Shown here: in pieces, positions 11,355 through 24,072 of the stretch
Layout of the letters: each line of letters opens with the position of its first letter
Position numbering within the stretch: the stretch's first letter is position 1
Source of the DNA: Lingula anatina
Lineage: Eukaryota; Brachiopoda; Lingulata; Lingulida; Lingulidae
Direction of reading: 5' to 3'
DNA: 64,000 nucleotides
Assembly: GCF_001039355.2 (NCBI RefSeq)
Contig: NW_019773626.1
Coordinates: 523,246 to 587,245, forward strand
The notes under the pieces: model-generated
Told to the model about the DNA's origin: nothing
Seen by the model: only the letters and a program-made list of their open reading frames with translations
Database searches by the model: none
Made by a program: the position numbers and the translations under genes

Positions 11355-13119
11355 CTAAGGGGTTGAAGAGAGGGACAAACACTGTCAAACCAAGAAACTT
11401 ATGGAACATATTTCATGTAAAGTTTTCTACTTGTCAGGAAAAGAACAGTTTTGAAATAGTTAATGATTTGAAGAGTAGTTCAGGGATGAGATTTTGCCAT
11501 TTATCAGAAGATTTGTGACTTATTCTTGGAGCCTAAAATATCATTGGTCGAGGTTTCCCCCAGACCTTGCACCAAATGTTCAATTTTTTCACTGAATCCC
11601 AGTCTCATCCTTGATATTAAAGGCATTTAATACAATAAAATAGTTGTTAACATTGTTTTATGAGAGTAAATTATATAGCAATATGTGCACATTTATTTGA
11701 ATTCTTTTGTAGCCAAATGTAGGAGAAAGTCAACCACTGTCTTGGAGGGCAACACAGAGGTCCAAGTCCCAGAGGAATCAACTGTAAATATCTTGTCCAA
11801 GGAACCACCACAGCATGGTACTGTTCCAGCTCAGGCAGACTCATCATCTGAGAAAAATAAACAAGTTCATAAACCAGATGTAATATCTCAGGCTCTGGTG
11901 CCTGTTGGACACCAGGGCAGAGGTCCTATATTAACAGTACGTGAGACTGGAGAATATGAGGGTGAGATCCCAGGCACCTGTGGTCACACACTCCACTACC
12001 GTCACTAATGATCAAGGTACCTTTGTCCAGAACCAGCCAGGTGTGTCCACCCTCCAGCTGACCAACACCACCTTCAAGAGAACTGCCCTGCCGAGCTGGC
12101 ATCCAGAGAAAATTGCTTCTGGTCAACCACAGCCACTGCCTCAGTTGTCCAGTGTGTCCAAAACAATCACAGGTGACCAGTCCAGACATATTAACCATGG
12201 TACAGGTCCTGTGGAGATGTCCAGTGGACAAACCACCAATGTAACTGACCAGTCCAAGTGGCCAAAGACAGAACCAGCCACACCAGAATCTCCTGTGCCC
12301 CCATGTGTTGGAATGGAGACTGAAGTTGCCACAGCCCCACACCCCCTGAAGAAGGAAAAACCATGTAACTCTCCCTTAGTGAAGCAGGAATTCAGCTTGA
12401 AGAAGTCACGGAAGAGGAAGAGTGCCCCTTTTATACCTGGTGCCAAAGGTATGGTACAGGGATAAGATTTTTTTTAATTATCAGCAGTTATTGACTTTTT
12501 TACGGTGGTTTGGGTGCTTACAACAGTAATGAGACTTTTCTGGCAGATTTTGGACTTTTTTGAAGCCAAAGCTGCTCATCACTGATTGTAGAGGATAGAA
12601 TAGAATGAATCAAGTTGTAAGCACCAATCTTTTAAAGCCAAATTGATTGTAAGTGCATTTCCACCATGTTGAGTGCTTGATGTACACTTTTGTACCCTAT
12701 ATATAATGCTTTACCTATATGATATGTGCTTTATTTCAGTCCATCTTTTGCCAAAGTTACCACCCCTGCCAAATCTTGAGTTGCCAGATCTTGATGCTGA
12801 CGTCTCCAGTGGTAAGAAGAGGAAAGGCACAGTGTCTGCTCCCATAGGTAATTGATGGTCAATGAAATTCCCACCACCCTCTTTAAAAAGAATAAAAATG
12901 AAAAAAGGGGACAGAGAAAGTGTCCTTCTTGTTCTGTTTTCAAATGATAAATGTCCTGACTTGATTGTCGTCTGTTTAATTGGGTGTTGAATTTTGACAC
13001 AGTGAATAGTTTTGAGACTCATGTTCAAATGTTACTTTCAGTGATAGATGAAGATTCTCTACCAGATGTGGATGTGAAAGAGAACATAAAAAATAAAAGT
13101 CCAGGTAAGTGACACTATG

Positions 13120-13285
13120 GGACCATTCCCAGACCCTGGTGTACTAACTATGGTTCGATCTATCTGTGAAGGGTTCCTTGCTAAATTGCTTTCAGCTTAA
13201 GCAGCTTAGATGAAACTGCTAGGGGGTAATTAACTTTTGTTTAGCAGCTTCAGTAGGTGTGTCAGACATCTAAGCCGTTTAAGCA
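13120..13285. mobile_element. MITE-like fragment, copy B
   Basis: The sequence gggaccattcccagaccc, a gatctatc motif and ctaaattgctttcagc resemble one end of the foldback family best preserved at 43951-44171. It is shared with copy C (27376-27570), so it is ancestral to the duplication. Confidence 0.45.
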
Positions 13286-13510
13286 GTCTATGCTATAATA
13301 TAATTGTTTTATCTGCATTGTATGCCTTTATTTTTTTTTAGCCTAATGTAAGGAATGCTTCAAATCTGTTACAGATAAGTTTTTAGCTCAATGTAAATGA
13401 TATTTACTATTACAGGTGCCAAGGACCTCAGTAGTGATGGTCGCACTCATTGTGTTGGTCCAAGAACAACTCTAATTGTCTGTCCTCTGTCTGTACTCGG
13501 CAACTGGATT

Positions 13511-15987
13511 GTAAGTGCTTTCTTAAACATTATTTGTGAAATTCAGTGGTATCCATCTCCATCATTTATATGACTCAAATTTTATTAAAGCAATAATAAC
13601 TTTTCATTTCGGCCAAAAAATGAACTTTCCTGGAGTAAACAACAATTTTCCCATAATTACCAATAGTTAATGGATCCATTTTTACATTCAAAGTTAGTCC
13701 CTGCTTTTTTTCTAAACTCTTTAAGAGATTTTAACAGAGTATAACCATCAATGGAGGTCACGTGGTCTAAAGACAAGCTTAGATATCAGAATAATAGCTA
13801 TAACTGCTTTTTTTTGTGGTAAAACAGAATATATTATATTTCTATGAGTTATTCACAAGGTTTTTATTGTGAAATAAAGATCTCATACGAAGAGTTATTA
13901 TCACTTTAATGAAAAAATAATTTACAGGGTGTAATTTTTTCATCAGTTCAAGATTTGGATATGGTTAAAGTTGAGGTAACAGGAATGTGTCAAGATTACT
14001 TTTTTATGTACAGACACAGTTGAGTCTGTACATTTAGCCATCACCTGCATCTGTTGTTGCCGGTGTCGCCGTATACTTTCACCGAGTGATGCCAGTGTCA
14101 AAACAACAGAATTGCTGTCTCATTTTCAAAATCAAAAAGGTTGCTTTATTCAATTTCAATCATTTTTATTACAAGTTAGTAGTTAGAATAACATTTTTTG
14201 TTTGTAGCTCATTTACTTTCTATTGAGAAACTGGAAAATAACTTACACACACACCTAATGAATGTCAACACATCCTTTACTTTTAAATTCATTCCAGTAC
14301 GTGTGAATAAAATACTTACTTCCACAGTCACTCATGATCAGCTTTGAACTGAAATAAAACTTTCCATAATTAATCTTCTGCTCAAATAAGTTTTGAGGCT
14401 CAAAACTTATTAAATTTAATAATCTATTACCAAATAAATTCTATATAACAAAAGTTAAAACCATTTTATTTAAAATCATGCTTAATTAAACTTACCCAAA
14501 CATGAGTTATTTGATCATATCGTATTCTGTTTGTATGAAACTACTCATTACAGTTATATGCAAAGAAAAAATAGATTAATAAAGTAAAAAATATAAATTA
14601 AAATTACAAAATATTAATTTCTTCCAGTAATTATTACTTGATGCTGACATAACATATGTTAGTTACATTAACTGGCAATGTACTTTATAATTAATACTCC
14701 TTCTGTCCTTTAAATATATATATCTGAAAATATTAATAATGGTTAATCAATTGTGATTACATCCATCTTGTAATCATTACCTTATTTTAATGTACAAATT
14801 TACGAATCCATTAAAATATGTTAAAGCATACATATATAAAAATTAAGCACAAATAATCATCCGTATGTTGTATGAAGCAACAAAATATATTTTACTAAAA
14901 CAAATGTTTATAATTTGTTTACCTATATATCCCTATCATACAATAAAACTATCAGTTAGACTCTACTCATTTTATTAGTAACACTTAAGCATTTTCAGTT
15001 GATGATGTTAAATTGAACCCTTTAATATATATATATATATATAATCTATAATATATAATTATTGACCAAGGACATTTACTACATTAATACTCACTTTCCA
15101 TTTTATTGATGATTCCTGTTGCAAACAAACAAAGAAAAAAATAAACAAAATATTTACATACAAGTGAAGATAAATACAAAGATATATAGATAAATTATAA
15201 AAAAAATATGCTTGTTATTACATTAATTAGTTCACCAAGTTTTAAAAATAAATGTATAATTAATAAATTACATTTGTAAACATTGTTTAATAGTGTAACA
15301 AACAAACAAGTTACAAAAAATTCTCTATATAATTCCTTAACATGACATTTAGACAAACAATATGGCACAGACAAATAACTAATTAAAAATTACTATATAT
15401 ATAATATATTTATATATATTACAAACAAAAACTAGGCACAACAAAAGCGCAGTAATAAACCTTATCATAAATGCCCATGTTATTAATAGATAATTAAAGA
15501 TTGGTTGTAATTATACAGATAATCATTATGTTATATTGCATCAAAATTGACAAAAAAAAACTACCCATACGCTGTCATTACAAACGTTATGATAAAAAGA
15601 AAACTGTGTTACTTATAATTTTCTTACTTACAAGAATGATATAGGATTGACAAAAGTCACATACAGCTCAACTTAGAAAACCAACTATATAGGATTACTT
15701 TTTTTTATTGAATTAACACATTTTTTTTTGTGAAATTGTCATTTTTCTAATTTTTGTAAGTGTTAACTTAAACTCTCACGGGTCTGAAGCCTTATGCTTT
15801 TACTTTCATCGGTATAACCTGTTGTGCATAATTAAAATCTGAAGTATACTTTGCAGTTAAGCATAATGTGTCATTGCTTCAGAATTGGCAATTTGCTTCA
15901 AAATTGCTTTGTTATCTTGTATACTACATTATTTGACATTGTGTCAAAAAATGCATATTGTTCACTTTCTTAGCATGTTAAAGAATG
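13511..15987 (+). other. HLTF copy B intron / TRIM 3' flank
   Basis: About 2.5 kb of AT-rich sequence with several ATATAT tracts and no coding potential. It aligns in patches with 27836-30093 and 43790-46001. On the minus strand an AATAAA lies at 15714-15719, about 270 bp past the TRIM stop, and is a possible polyadenylation signal. Confidence 0.55.
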
Positions 15988-17940
15988 TCATTTTTCCAAG
16001 TATTGGAATACTTTAACTTTCCCATTCAGTTGAGTCACAACCACATCTCCATCCTGGTTGATGGTACATCCCCATGGGTATTCTAGTCTATCAGCACTGG
16101 TTGCTATGTACTGGATGAACTTCCCATCTGGGGATACAAGGTGTATGCAGTGCTTATCAATATCTGTAACCAGTATGTTGTCATAGGCATCAACACAGAT
16201 ACCACGAATGTCACCTAACTTGTTATCAGGTCCTGTGTACTGATACAGTGGGTCACCAGATGGGGTTAGGATGTGAAGTTTGTTTGGAGTTTCATCACTA
16301 ACAACAAGACACCCGTTGCTCATATATGCCACTTTATATGGATTATTGAACAACTGCTTCCCACCTTTGTTCTTTATCACACCAGTTAAAGTTATTTTCC
16401 CTTTGATATCAATACTGAACACACTCACAGACTTCTCTCTGCTACCCTGTGCCACAGCAATTTTAGTGCAGCTGTTATTGAGAGCCACACCATATGGGTT
16501 GTTGACATCTGCAGTTTGCTGTACTTCCCACTGTGGTGACAGGATGAACAGTTTGTTGTTGAAATCATATAGAACCATCCTTCCATCAGGGAAGTGAGAG
16601 ATCCCTATTGGACATCCTAGCTGTGTGTCTGAGATACTTCTGATCTCTTGCCTTGATGTACCATCTGAACTAAAAACCTTGACCTTCTTCTTTAAAACAT
16701 GAGTAGTAACATACTCCCTGTTTGGACTCACTGAAATGTCCACTGTCACCTCACCGCCAGTGTCAAACTCCAGCATACATTCAGCCTGTGGTTTGAACTT
16801 AGGCAAAGCTGGTAGTGTAGATATCTGCACATTCCCCAGGCCAGCCCCACTGGATATCTCTTGGTCCACCTTTATGTTGGTGGTGAGTGTGAGTTTTAGT
16901 TTATCTGGAATATCATCCACAGCTGAAGTGGACTGTAGCTCATCTAGTCTCTGTCCAAGTTGGTGTTGTAACATGAGGACACCTATGGGGGCACCACGTT
17001 GAAGGATGTTCTTTACTACATCTGTTGTGGTTTTAATAGAGGAGCAAGTGGCACTGCAGTTTTTGCAGGAAATTTGTAAATTATTTCTGTCAGTGCTGGT
17101 GGTTTGATGAAGCTCCTGTAGTAAGGTTTTCTCTCGTTGATCTACCAGTTGACGTAGATGAGCTGCGCGAGCTTTGATCTTCTGCTGAACAAAGCTTTCA
17201 TTTTCTTGTAGGTTGGCCAATGTTTTATCAATTTTAGCTAACTTTCTTTCACCAGTTGCAAGTTTTCTCTGCATGCCAAGAGATTTGGTCTGAAGTTGTG
17301 GCTTTACCATCTCTGCAGCTTTTTCAAGGGAGATAAGTTTGTGGCCATCATGGTGTAGGTCTCTGCAGTCACGACAAATGGGGACATTGCAGTCCGAACA
17401 AAAGTATCGTATCATCTCACCTTTGTGCTCTGGGCAGATAATCTTCTGCTGCTCTTGGATTTCTTTTTGATACTCACTGCTGTGAAGTTGTTGAAAAGTG
17501 AGTACCCTGTGATCTTTAGTGAGTGTGGTAGCACAGTGAAATGAAGAACACTTCTCACATAGGTAGTCATGGCAGGTGATACATTTTGAAGTAGCCACTG
17601 TTTCAGTTTGGGACAACAAAAAACAAAAGCTGCAATTTTTCTTATGTGGTGACTGAAGTACAGTGTCCTGCAAGCTTTCAATGAAGAAATTGTGAGTAAA
17701 GCCCTCAAGTCCATCTTTAGGAACTGCAGTCTCTTTCTGACACACAGGACATCGGAATTTACTTCCTGGTGTTGAGTTTGAAATACAAGTCTTCAGACAA
17801 CACTTACAAAATGTATGCCTACATGGTAAATCTGTTGGATCTTTGTACTCCTCAAGGCATAATGGACAGCTGACAAAATATTCAGTTATTTTGGCTCGTA
17901 GGCTTTCTTCTTCATCTCTGTCATCGCGAGCTGTAGCCAT
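15988..17940 (-). CDS. TRIM-NHL E3 ubiquitin ligase, copy 1 (intronless, nested antisense)
   Basis: 650 residues in one exon, start MATARDDRDEEES. The RING (C25, C28, C40, H42, C45, C48, C64, C67) is a full C3HC4 set. It is followed by a degenerate B-box 1 (about 102-148), a complete B-box 2 (CPEH...CSDC...CRDC...HHDGH, about 168-207), a coiled coil (about 208-300) and a six-bladed NHL-type propeller (about 395-650). No filamin domain is visible, so it is not a straightforward TRIM2/3/71 orthologue. The family are cytoplasmic E3 ligases whose NHL propeller binds RNA or protein. It lies opposite to HLTF copy B inside an intron and has two sister copies (30094-32046, 46002-47957). Differences between the sisters cluster in propeller loops. 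The first ATG agrees in all three copies. Confidence 0.93.
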   Translation of the reverse strand: MATARDDRDEEESLRAKITEYFVSCPLCLEEYKDPTDLPCRHTFCKCCLKTCISNSTPGSKFRCPVCQKETAVPKDGLEGFTHNFFIESLQDTVLQSPHKKNCSFCFLLSQTETVATSKCITCHDYLCEKCSSFHCATTLTKDHRVLTFQQLHSSEYQKEIQEQQKIICPEHKGEMIRYFCSDCNVPICRDCRDLHHDGHKLISLEKAAEMVKPQLQTKSLGMQRKLATGERKLAKIDKTLANLQENESFVQQKIKARAAHLRQLVDQREKTLLQELHQTTSTDRNNLQISCKNCSATCSSIKTTTDVVKNILQRGAPIGVLMLQHQLGQRLDELQSTSAVDDIPDKLKLTLTTNIKVDQEISSGAGLGNVQISTLPALPKFKPQAECMLEFDTGGEVTVDISVSPNREYVTTHVLKKKVKVFSSDGTSRQEIRSISDTQLGCPIGISHFPDGRMVLYDFNNKLFILSPQWEVQQTADVNNPYGVALNNSCTKIAVAQGSREKSVSVFSIDIKGKITLTGVIKNKGGKQLFNNPYKVAYMSNGCLVVSDETPNKLHILTPSGDPLYQYTGPDNKLGDIRGICVDAYDNILVTDIDKHCIHLVSPDGKFIQYIATSADRLEYPWGCTINQDGDVVVTQLNGKVKVFQYLEK

Positions 17941-19076
17941 CTTGGGGGCGTGTAGCGAACTGTTCTATGTAGAGCAGTTATCTCTTTTCAGCAGTAAACT
18001 GATGGGAGAGAATGGACTATGAATGTGTGTTCAGCAGAGTTATAACGGATATCTTATCAGTGTCCCAGTTGCCTCTCGTGTGAGCCCACAGCAGTTTGTT
18101 TTTGCATTTCACAATGTATTATGAATTAAGAAGGTGTTAAAGTTTTATTTTCATCAGTGAAGATGTTGGGCTCTGGAGTAGGTAGTTCAGGTTGATGGAT
18201 TCAGTGAGAGCTGTAACTACAGTGTAGATATCTTGTAGTGAAGACACAGGTATGGTGGGACTTGCTCTTTATCTTGTGAGGTCTCTACTTGAACTGTAAA
18301 CACAACTCACACCATCTCTAGGTGCCCTGTCATGGATGTTCATTAGTATGCCTGATATGGTCTTAATCTGTAATTTCTGATCACAAATAATCTTACATTG
18401 CCTTAATTATATTAGAATGGTCTTAAATGGACTGACTCTGCTTTAAGATCAAAATTGATCTTACCCTGGAGGAGTTATACTATTATTGGACTGATTTCTA
18501 GTAAAGTGATCAAGTAATTATCCCCCACACACACACGCACACATTATCCATATTCTGTATGTCCATATTACTAGTACTATAAATGAAAATTTGTTGGTGA
18601 TTTCGCTGTTGAGCATTATGTAAAATTGCATCAAAATGGAACAGGGAAAAAAACATTGTTCACTAGATATGGTGTAATTATAAAAACGTAAAGAATTCAT
18701 AGAAATGTAATATAATCTGTATTACCACAAAAATGGCAGTTATAGCTATTATTCTGATATCTGAGCTTGTCATCGGACCACGTGACCTCCATAGATGGTC
18801 ATAATCTGTGATAATCTCTTAATCTTAAGTACTTCAATCTTAAGAGATTATTACAAAAGAAAAACCTTTTAGAAAAAAATCAGGGACTGACTTTAAATGT
18901 AGAAATGGATTCATTAACAATTGGCATGGGAAAATTGTTGTTTAGTCCAGGAAAATTTATTTTTTGGCCAAAACGAACAGTTATTATCCCTTTGAGTTCT
19001 TATACTCATTTTGTATATTTACTTTCTTCAGCAGACAGATATTTCTCACCAAACATTTGTCTATTTTATACTTTAG
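17941..19076 (-). other. TRIM copy 1 upstream region within the HLTF intron
   Basis: The first ~400 bp upstream of the ATG are closely shared with 32047-32440 and 47958-48360, so the likely promoter/5' UTR was duplicated together with the coding sequence. Farther out the sequence continues as HLTF intron up to the exon at 19077 and is also shared with copy C. No TATA box or upstream exon can be assigned with confidence. Confidence 0.5.
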
Positions 19077-19220
19077 GACCAACTAGAAGACCACGTAGAT
19101 GAGAGAGTTCATCTTGCCATCAATGTATTCTATGGACCTTCTAGATGTAAGAGTGCTCAAGTTCTACAACAACAAGACATTGTGTTGACTACATATCAGA
19201 CTGTTACTACAGATAGTAAG

Positions 19221-22200
19221 GTATGGATTTAAACTAAAATAAATAAATAATATAATAATATACAACAACAGGATATTGTGTTGACTACATATCAGACTGT
19301 TACTACAGATAGTAAGGTATGGATTTAAACTAAAATAAATAAATAATATAATAATATACAACAACAGGATATTGTGTTGACTACATATCAGACTGTTACT
19401 ACAGATAGTAAGGTATGGATTTAAACTAAAATAAATAAATAATATAATAATATACAACAACAGGATATTGTGTTGACTACATATCAGACTGTTACTACAG
19501 ATAGTAAGGTATGGATTTAAACTAAAATAAATAAATAATATAATAATATACAACAACAGGATATTGTGTTGACTACATATCAGACTGTTACTACAGATAG
19601 TAAGGTATGGATTTAAACTAAAATAAATAAATAATATAATAATATACAACAACAGGATATTGTGTTGACTACATATCAGACTGTTACTACAGATAGTAAG
19701 GTATGGATTTAAACTAAAATAAATAAATAATATAATAATATACAACAACAGGATATTGTGTTGACTACATATCAGACTGTTACTACAGATAGTAAGGTAT
19801 GGATTTAAACTAAAATAAATAAATAATATAATAATATACAACAACAGGATATTGTGTTGACTACATATCAGACTGTTACTACAGATAGTAAGGTATGGAT
19901 TTAAACTAAAATAAATAAATAATATAATAATATACAACAACAGGATATTGTGTTGACTACATATCAGACTGTTACTACAGATAGTAAGGTATGGATTTAA
20001 ACTAAAATAAATAAATAATATAATAATATACAACAACAGGATATTGTGTTGACTACATATCAGACTGTTACTACAGATAGTAAGGTATGGATTTAAACTA
20101 AAATAAATAAATAATATAATAATATACAACAACAGGATATTGTGTTGACTACATATCAGACTGTTACTACAGATAGTAAGGTATGGATTTAAACTAAAAT
20201 AAATAAATAATATAATAATATACAACAACAGGATATTGTGTTGACTACATATCAGACTGTTACTACAGATAGTAAGGTATGGATTTAAACTAAAATAAAT
20301 AAATAATATAATAATATACAACAACAGGATATTGTGTTGACTACATATCAGACTGTTACTACAGATAGTAAGGTATGGATTTAAACTAAAATAAATAAAT
20401 AATATAATAATATACAACAACAGGATATTGTGTTGACTACATATCAGACTGTTACTACAGATAGTAAGGTATGGATTTAAACTAAAATAAATAAATAATA
20501 TAATAATATACAACAACAGGATATTGTGTTGACTACATATCAGACTGTTACTACAGATAGTAAGGTATGGATTTAAACTAAAATAAATAAATAATATAAT
20601 AATATACAACAACAGGATATTGTGTTGACTACATATCAGACTGTTACTACAGATAGTAAGGTATGGATTTAAACTAAAATAAATAAATAATATAATAATA
20701 TACAACAACAGGATATTGTGTTGACTACATATCAGACTGTTACTACAGATAGTAAGGTATGGATTTAAACTAAAATAAATAAATAATATAATAATATACA
20801 ACAACAGGATATTGTGTTGACTACATATCAGACTGTTACTACAGATAGTAAGGTATGGATTTAAACTAAAATAAATAAATAATATAATAATATACAACAA
20901 CAGGATATTGTGTTGACTACATATCAGACTGTTACTACAGATAGTAAGGTATGGATTTAAACTAAAATAAATAAATAATATAATAATATACAACAACAGG
21001 ATATTGTGTTGACTACATATCAGACTGTTACTACAGATAGTAAGGTATGGATTTAAACTAAAATAAATAAATAATATAATAATATACAACAACAGGATAT
21101 TGTGTTGACTACATATCAGACTGTTACTACAGATAGTAAGGTATGGATTTAAACTAAAATAAATAAATAATATAATAATATACAACAACAGGATATTGTG
21201 TTGACTACATATCAGACTGTTACTACAGATAGTAAGGTATGGATTTAAACTAAAATAAATAAATAATATAATAATATACAACAACAGGATATTGTGTTGA
21301 CTACATATCAGACTGTTACTACAGATAGTAAGGTATGGATTTAAACTAAAATAAATAAATAATATAATAATATACAACAACAGGATATTGTGTTGACTAC
21401 ATATCAGACTGTTACTACAGATAGTAAGGTATGGATTTAAACTAAAATAAATAAATAATATAATAATATACAACAACAGGATATTGTGTTGACTACATAT
21501 CAGACTGTTACTACAGATAGTAAGGTATGGATTTAAACTAAAATAAATAAATAATATAATAATATACAACAACAGGATATTGTGTTGACTACATATCAGA
21601 CTGTTACTACAGATAGTAAGGTATGGATTTAAACTAAAATAAATAAATAATATAATAATATACAACAACAGGATATTGTGTTGACTACATATCAGACTGT
21701 TACTACAGATAGTAAGGTATGGATTTAAACTAAAATAAATAAATAATATAATAATATACAACAACAGGATATTGTGTTGACTACATATCAGACTGTTACT
21801 ACAGATAGTAAGGTATGGATTTAAACTAAAATAAATAAATAATATAATAATATACAACAACAGGATATTGTGTTGACTACATATCAGACTGTTACTACAG
21901 ATAGTAAGGTATGGATTTAAACTAAAATAAATAAATAATATAATAATATACAACAACAGGATATTGTGTTGACTACATATCAGACTGTTACTACAGATAG
22001 TAAGGTATGGATTTAAACTAAAATAAATAAATAATATAATAATATACAACAACAGGATATTGTGTTGACTACATATCAGACTGTTACTACAGATAGTAAG
22101 GTATGGATTTAAACTAAAATAAATAAATAATATAATAATATACAACAACAGGATATTGTGTTGACTACATATCAGACTGTTACTACAGATAGTAAGGTAT

Positions 22201-22509
22201 GGATTTAAACTAAAATAAATAAATAATATAATAATATACAACAACAGGATATTGTGTTGACTACATATCAGACTGTTACTACAGATAGTAAGGTATGGAT
22301 TTAAACTAAAATAAATAAATAATATAATAATATACAACAACAGGATATTGTGTTGACTACATATCAGACTGTTACTACAGATAGTAAGGTATGGATTTAA
22401 ACTAAAATAAATAAATAATATAATAATATACAACAACAGGATATTGTGTTGACTACATATCAGACTGTTACTACAGATAGTAAGGTATGGATTTAAACTA
22501 AAATAAATA
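19221..22509 (+). repeat. 96-bp exon-junction minisatellite (34 uniform units), copy B
   Basis: After the exon end at 19220 the last 54 bp of the exon, the donor gtatgg and 42 bp of AT-rich intron repeat 34 times with exact 96-bp spacing (exon ends 19220 to 22484). The units look identical by eye. Compared with the original exon, repeated units read caacaacag|gatattg instead of caacaacaagacattg; the Q-codon change creates an AG. Each unit therefore offers a 51-nt mini-intron and a 45-nt mini-exon (DIVLTTYQTVTTDSK, phase 0). Unspliced reading hits TAA within four codons. The array ends at an N, so its true length is unknown. Confidence 0.95.
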
Positions 22510-22510
22510 N
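22510..22510. other. Single N at an abrupt sequence change (probable assembly join)
   Basis: The base N separates the 96-bp array from the interior of a Harbinger-like element, and all HLTF exons expected between motif Ib and motif VI are missing at this point. This is best read as a closed gap or misjoin rather than a natural junction. Confidence 0.75.
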
Positions 22511-22511
22511 T

Positions 22512-22703
22512 GGAAGTACTCGGATGTCTCCGCAGTCGACACTGACAGTATGGAGCTTGCGGAATGAGCCAAGGATTGCAGATTGCATTTTCTGACAAAT
22601 CAATAACGACGTTTGCGACAACTGACTACCTTGGGGGGGGGTTGAGAACAGACGAAAATCAGTGCGCGCAGGATGTCATCCATAAAAATAAAAAAGTGTG
22701 GCC
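22512..22703. mobile_element. Harbinger-like element, one end only
   Basis: The right end (ataaaaaagtgtggcc, followed by TTA) and about 190 bp of interior match the reverse complement of the left end of the element at 4820-5914. The other end is lost at the N at 22510. It sits in a different HLTF intron from the copy A insertion, so it is an independent insertion. Confidence 0.8.
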
Positions 22704-22837
22704 TTAATATAGTAATAAATTTGTAATAATTGGGTCCATGTGTGACATGCAGTGATTTGGTCACGAAAGGTTAAAAAAGTTGGTTATTTCACAGTAGCCT
22801 ACCCTCTTATTTATTTATTTATTTATTTACCCCCCAG

Positions 22838-24072
22838 GCCTGGAACCCAGCATCCGAGGAGCAATGTTTTGACAGATGTCACCGTCTCGGGCAAACCAAG
22901 GACGTCATCATTACAAAGGTAAGAAAAAGGCCACATTCACAACACTGATCAACAGATCTCAGCAGATCAAATATGGCCAGCCCACTTAAATACTTGCCGC
23001 ATAATCCCCTAATAGACACTGAATAGATTCCCCATGGGGATAACGCGCCAAGCATTCAAGTGGGTCAGCCATATTCGATTCATGGATCTGTTGGTTCCCC
23101 ATTCTGAATGCATCCACAGCCAGTTACAATCAGGTGCACACAGGGATAGGTGTACACTGGGATAGATGTACACTGGGATAAGTGTAGACAGGGATAGGTG
23201 TACACAGGGATAGTTGTAAGGGATAGGTGTACACAGGGATAGGAAAACGTCATCTCTCAATATGCTCAAGAATGACACAGAGCTAATATAAGTAGCTTTT
23301 ATAATTACAGATAGTCACAAGCTTTTTCTGAGGAAAGGCAGAATTCTGCATTTTGTAATTCAATTATAACGCGCCAAGCATTCAAGTGGGTCAGCCATAT
23401 TCGATTCAATGATAAATGTAATTCCTGAGGAATGACCTGGAGGAGTGGTATGAATTCCACCCTGCTTAGTCTGTTAAATAACAGAGCTAATCTCCCTTTA
23501 AGATTATAGAAAGGCAATGTGAAATTGGAGAGAGCCAAGGTTACCCCCTTGTGCTCAGAAGTAGAAGTAATTTACTGTCATTTACTACCACGTAACAATA
23601 ATTTATATTGTAAGATAATTACTGAATATTCTCATAATCTTTTAGAGTTGAAATAACACCATGGATTGAATAATTTTGATAAATAAGTGTAAAATATCTG
23701 AACTACAGCCATGAAGTTCTCAGTAAAAGTCAGATCAATACCAACTCAGAATTTGTTTGATCCGTATGTTTCAATATGAAATTTATAGGGTTGAGATTAC
23801 ACCATGGATTCAATAATTTAGATAAATAACTATAAAGAAATATCTGAACTACAGCCAAAGTAGATCTGTACCAGCAGATATCAGTACCAGCATGGGGTCT
23901 CAATTTTTTCATTCGTACGTTTCAGTACGTCGTGAAGGATTCCGTGGAAGAGCGCATGTTGGAACTGCAGGAGAAGAAACGCAAACTGATGCAAGGAGCA
24001 TTTGGGAAGAAGCAGACGGCTGAGCAACGAAGAGAAACACGCATTGCAGATATCAAAACTTTGTTTTCATAG
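22838..24072 (+). pseudogene. HLTF: HLTF copy B, last two exons
   Basis: Exons 22838-22918 (AWNPASEEQCFDRCHRLGQ, SNF2 motif VI with the arginine of RLGQ intact) and 23926-24072 (YVVKDSVEERMLELQEKKRK...IKTLFS, TAG). Both are open and have proper acceptors and donor. They are separated from the 5' portion of copy B by the array and the N, so no intact reading frame through copy B can be built from this assembly. Confidence 0.8.
23128..23242. repeat. Short minisatellite (gggataggtgtacaca type)
   Basis: About seven imperfect 14-16 bp units in the last intron of copy B. Copies A and C have a single unit at the matching place (about 9088 and 42,296), while another array lies at 48658-48785. Confidence 0.75.

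Larger units (their letters stand above)
11713..19220 (+). pseudogene. HLTF: HLTF copy B, 5' portion (linker exons to the motif Ib exon)
   Basis: Exons: 11713-12448, 12740-12847, 13042-13104, 13416-13510 and 19077-19220. The first three form a Ser/Thr/Pro/Gln-rich linker, followed by TTLIVCPLSVLGNWI and then DQLEDHVDERVHLAINVFYG...DIVLTTYQTVTTDSK, which match the SNF2 region after the Walker A segment of human HLTF. No HIRAN domain or Walker A exon exists between the copy A stop (9672) and 11713, so this copy starts inside the ATPase. The first exon carries a 4-nt insertion relative to copy C near 11,938 (gtacgtgag versus gtgag), which shifts the frame. A TRIM gene lies antisense in the 13511-19076 intron. 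Downstream exons are replaced by a repeat array and an N. A sequencing or assembly error at the frameshift cannot be excluded. Confidence 0.75.

Noticed and set aside
19221-22509. CRISPR-like array
   Set aside because: Units are contiguous and identical with no variable spacers, in a eukaryotic intron context.
19164-22598. 1144-residue minus-strand ORF of 32-residue repeats
   Set aside because: It is the reverse complement of the 96-bp array (a multiple of three with no stop in that frame). The residues are a translation of intron and exon-end DNA, and the ORF runs through the N.
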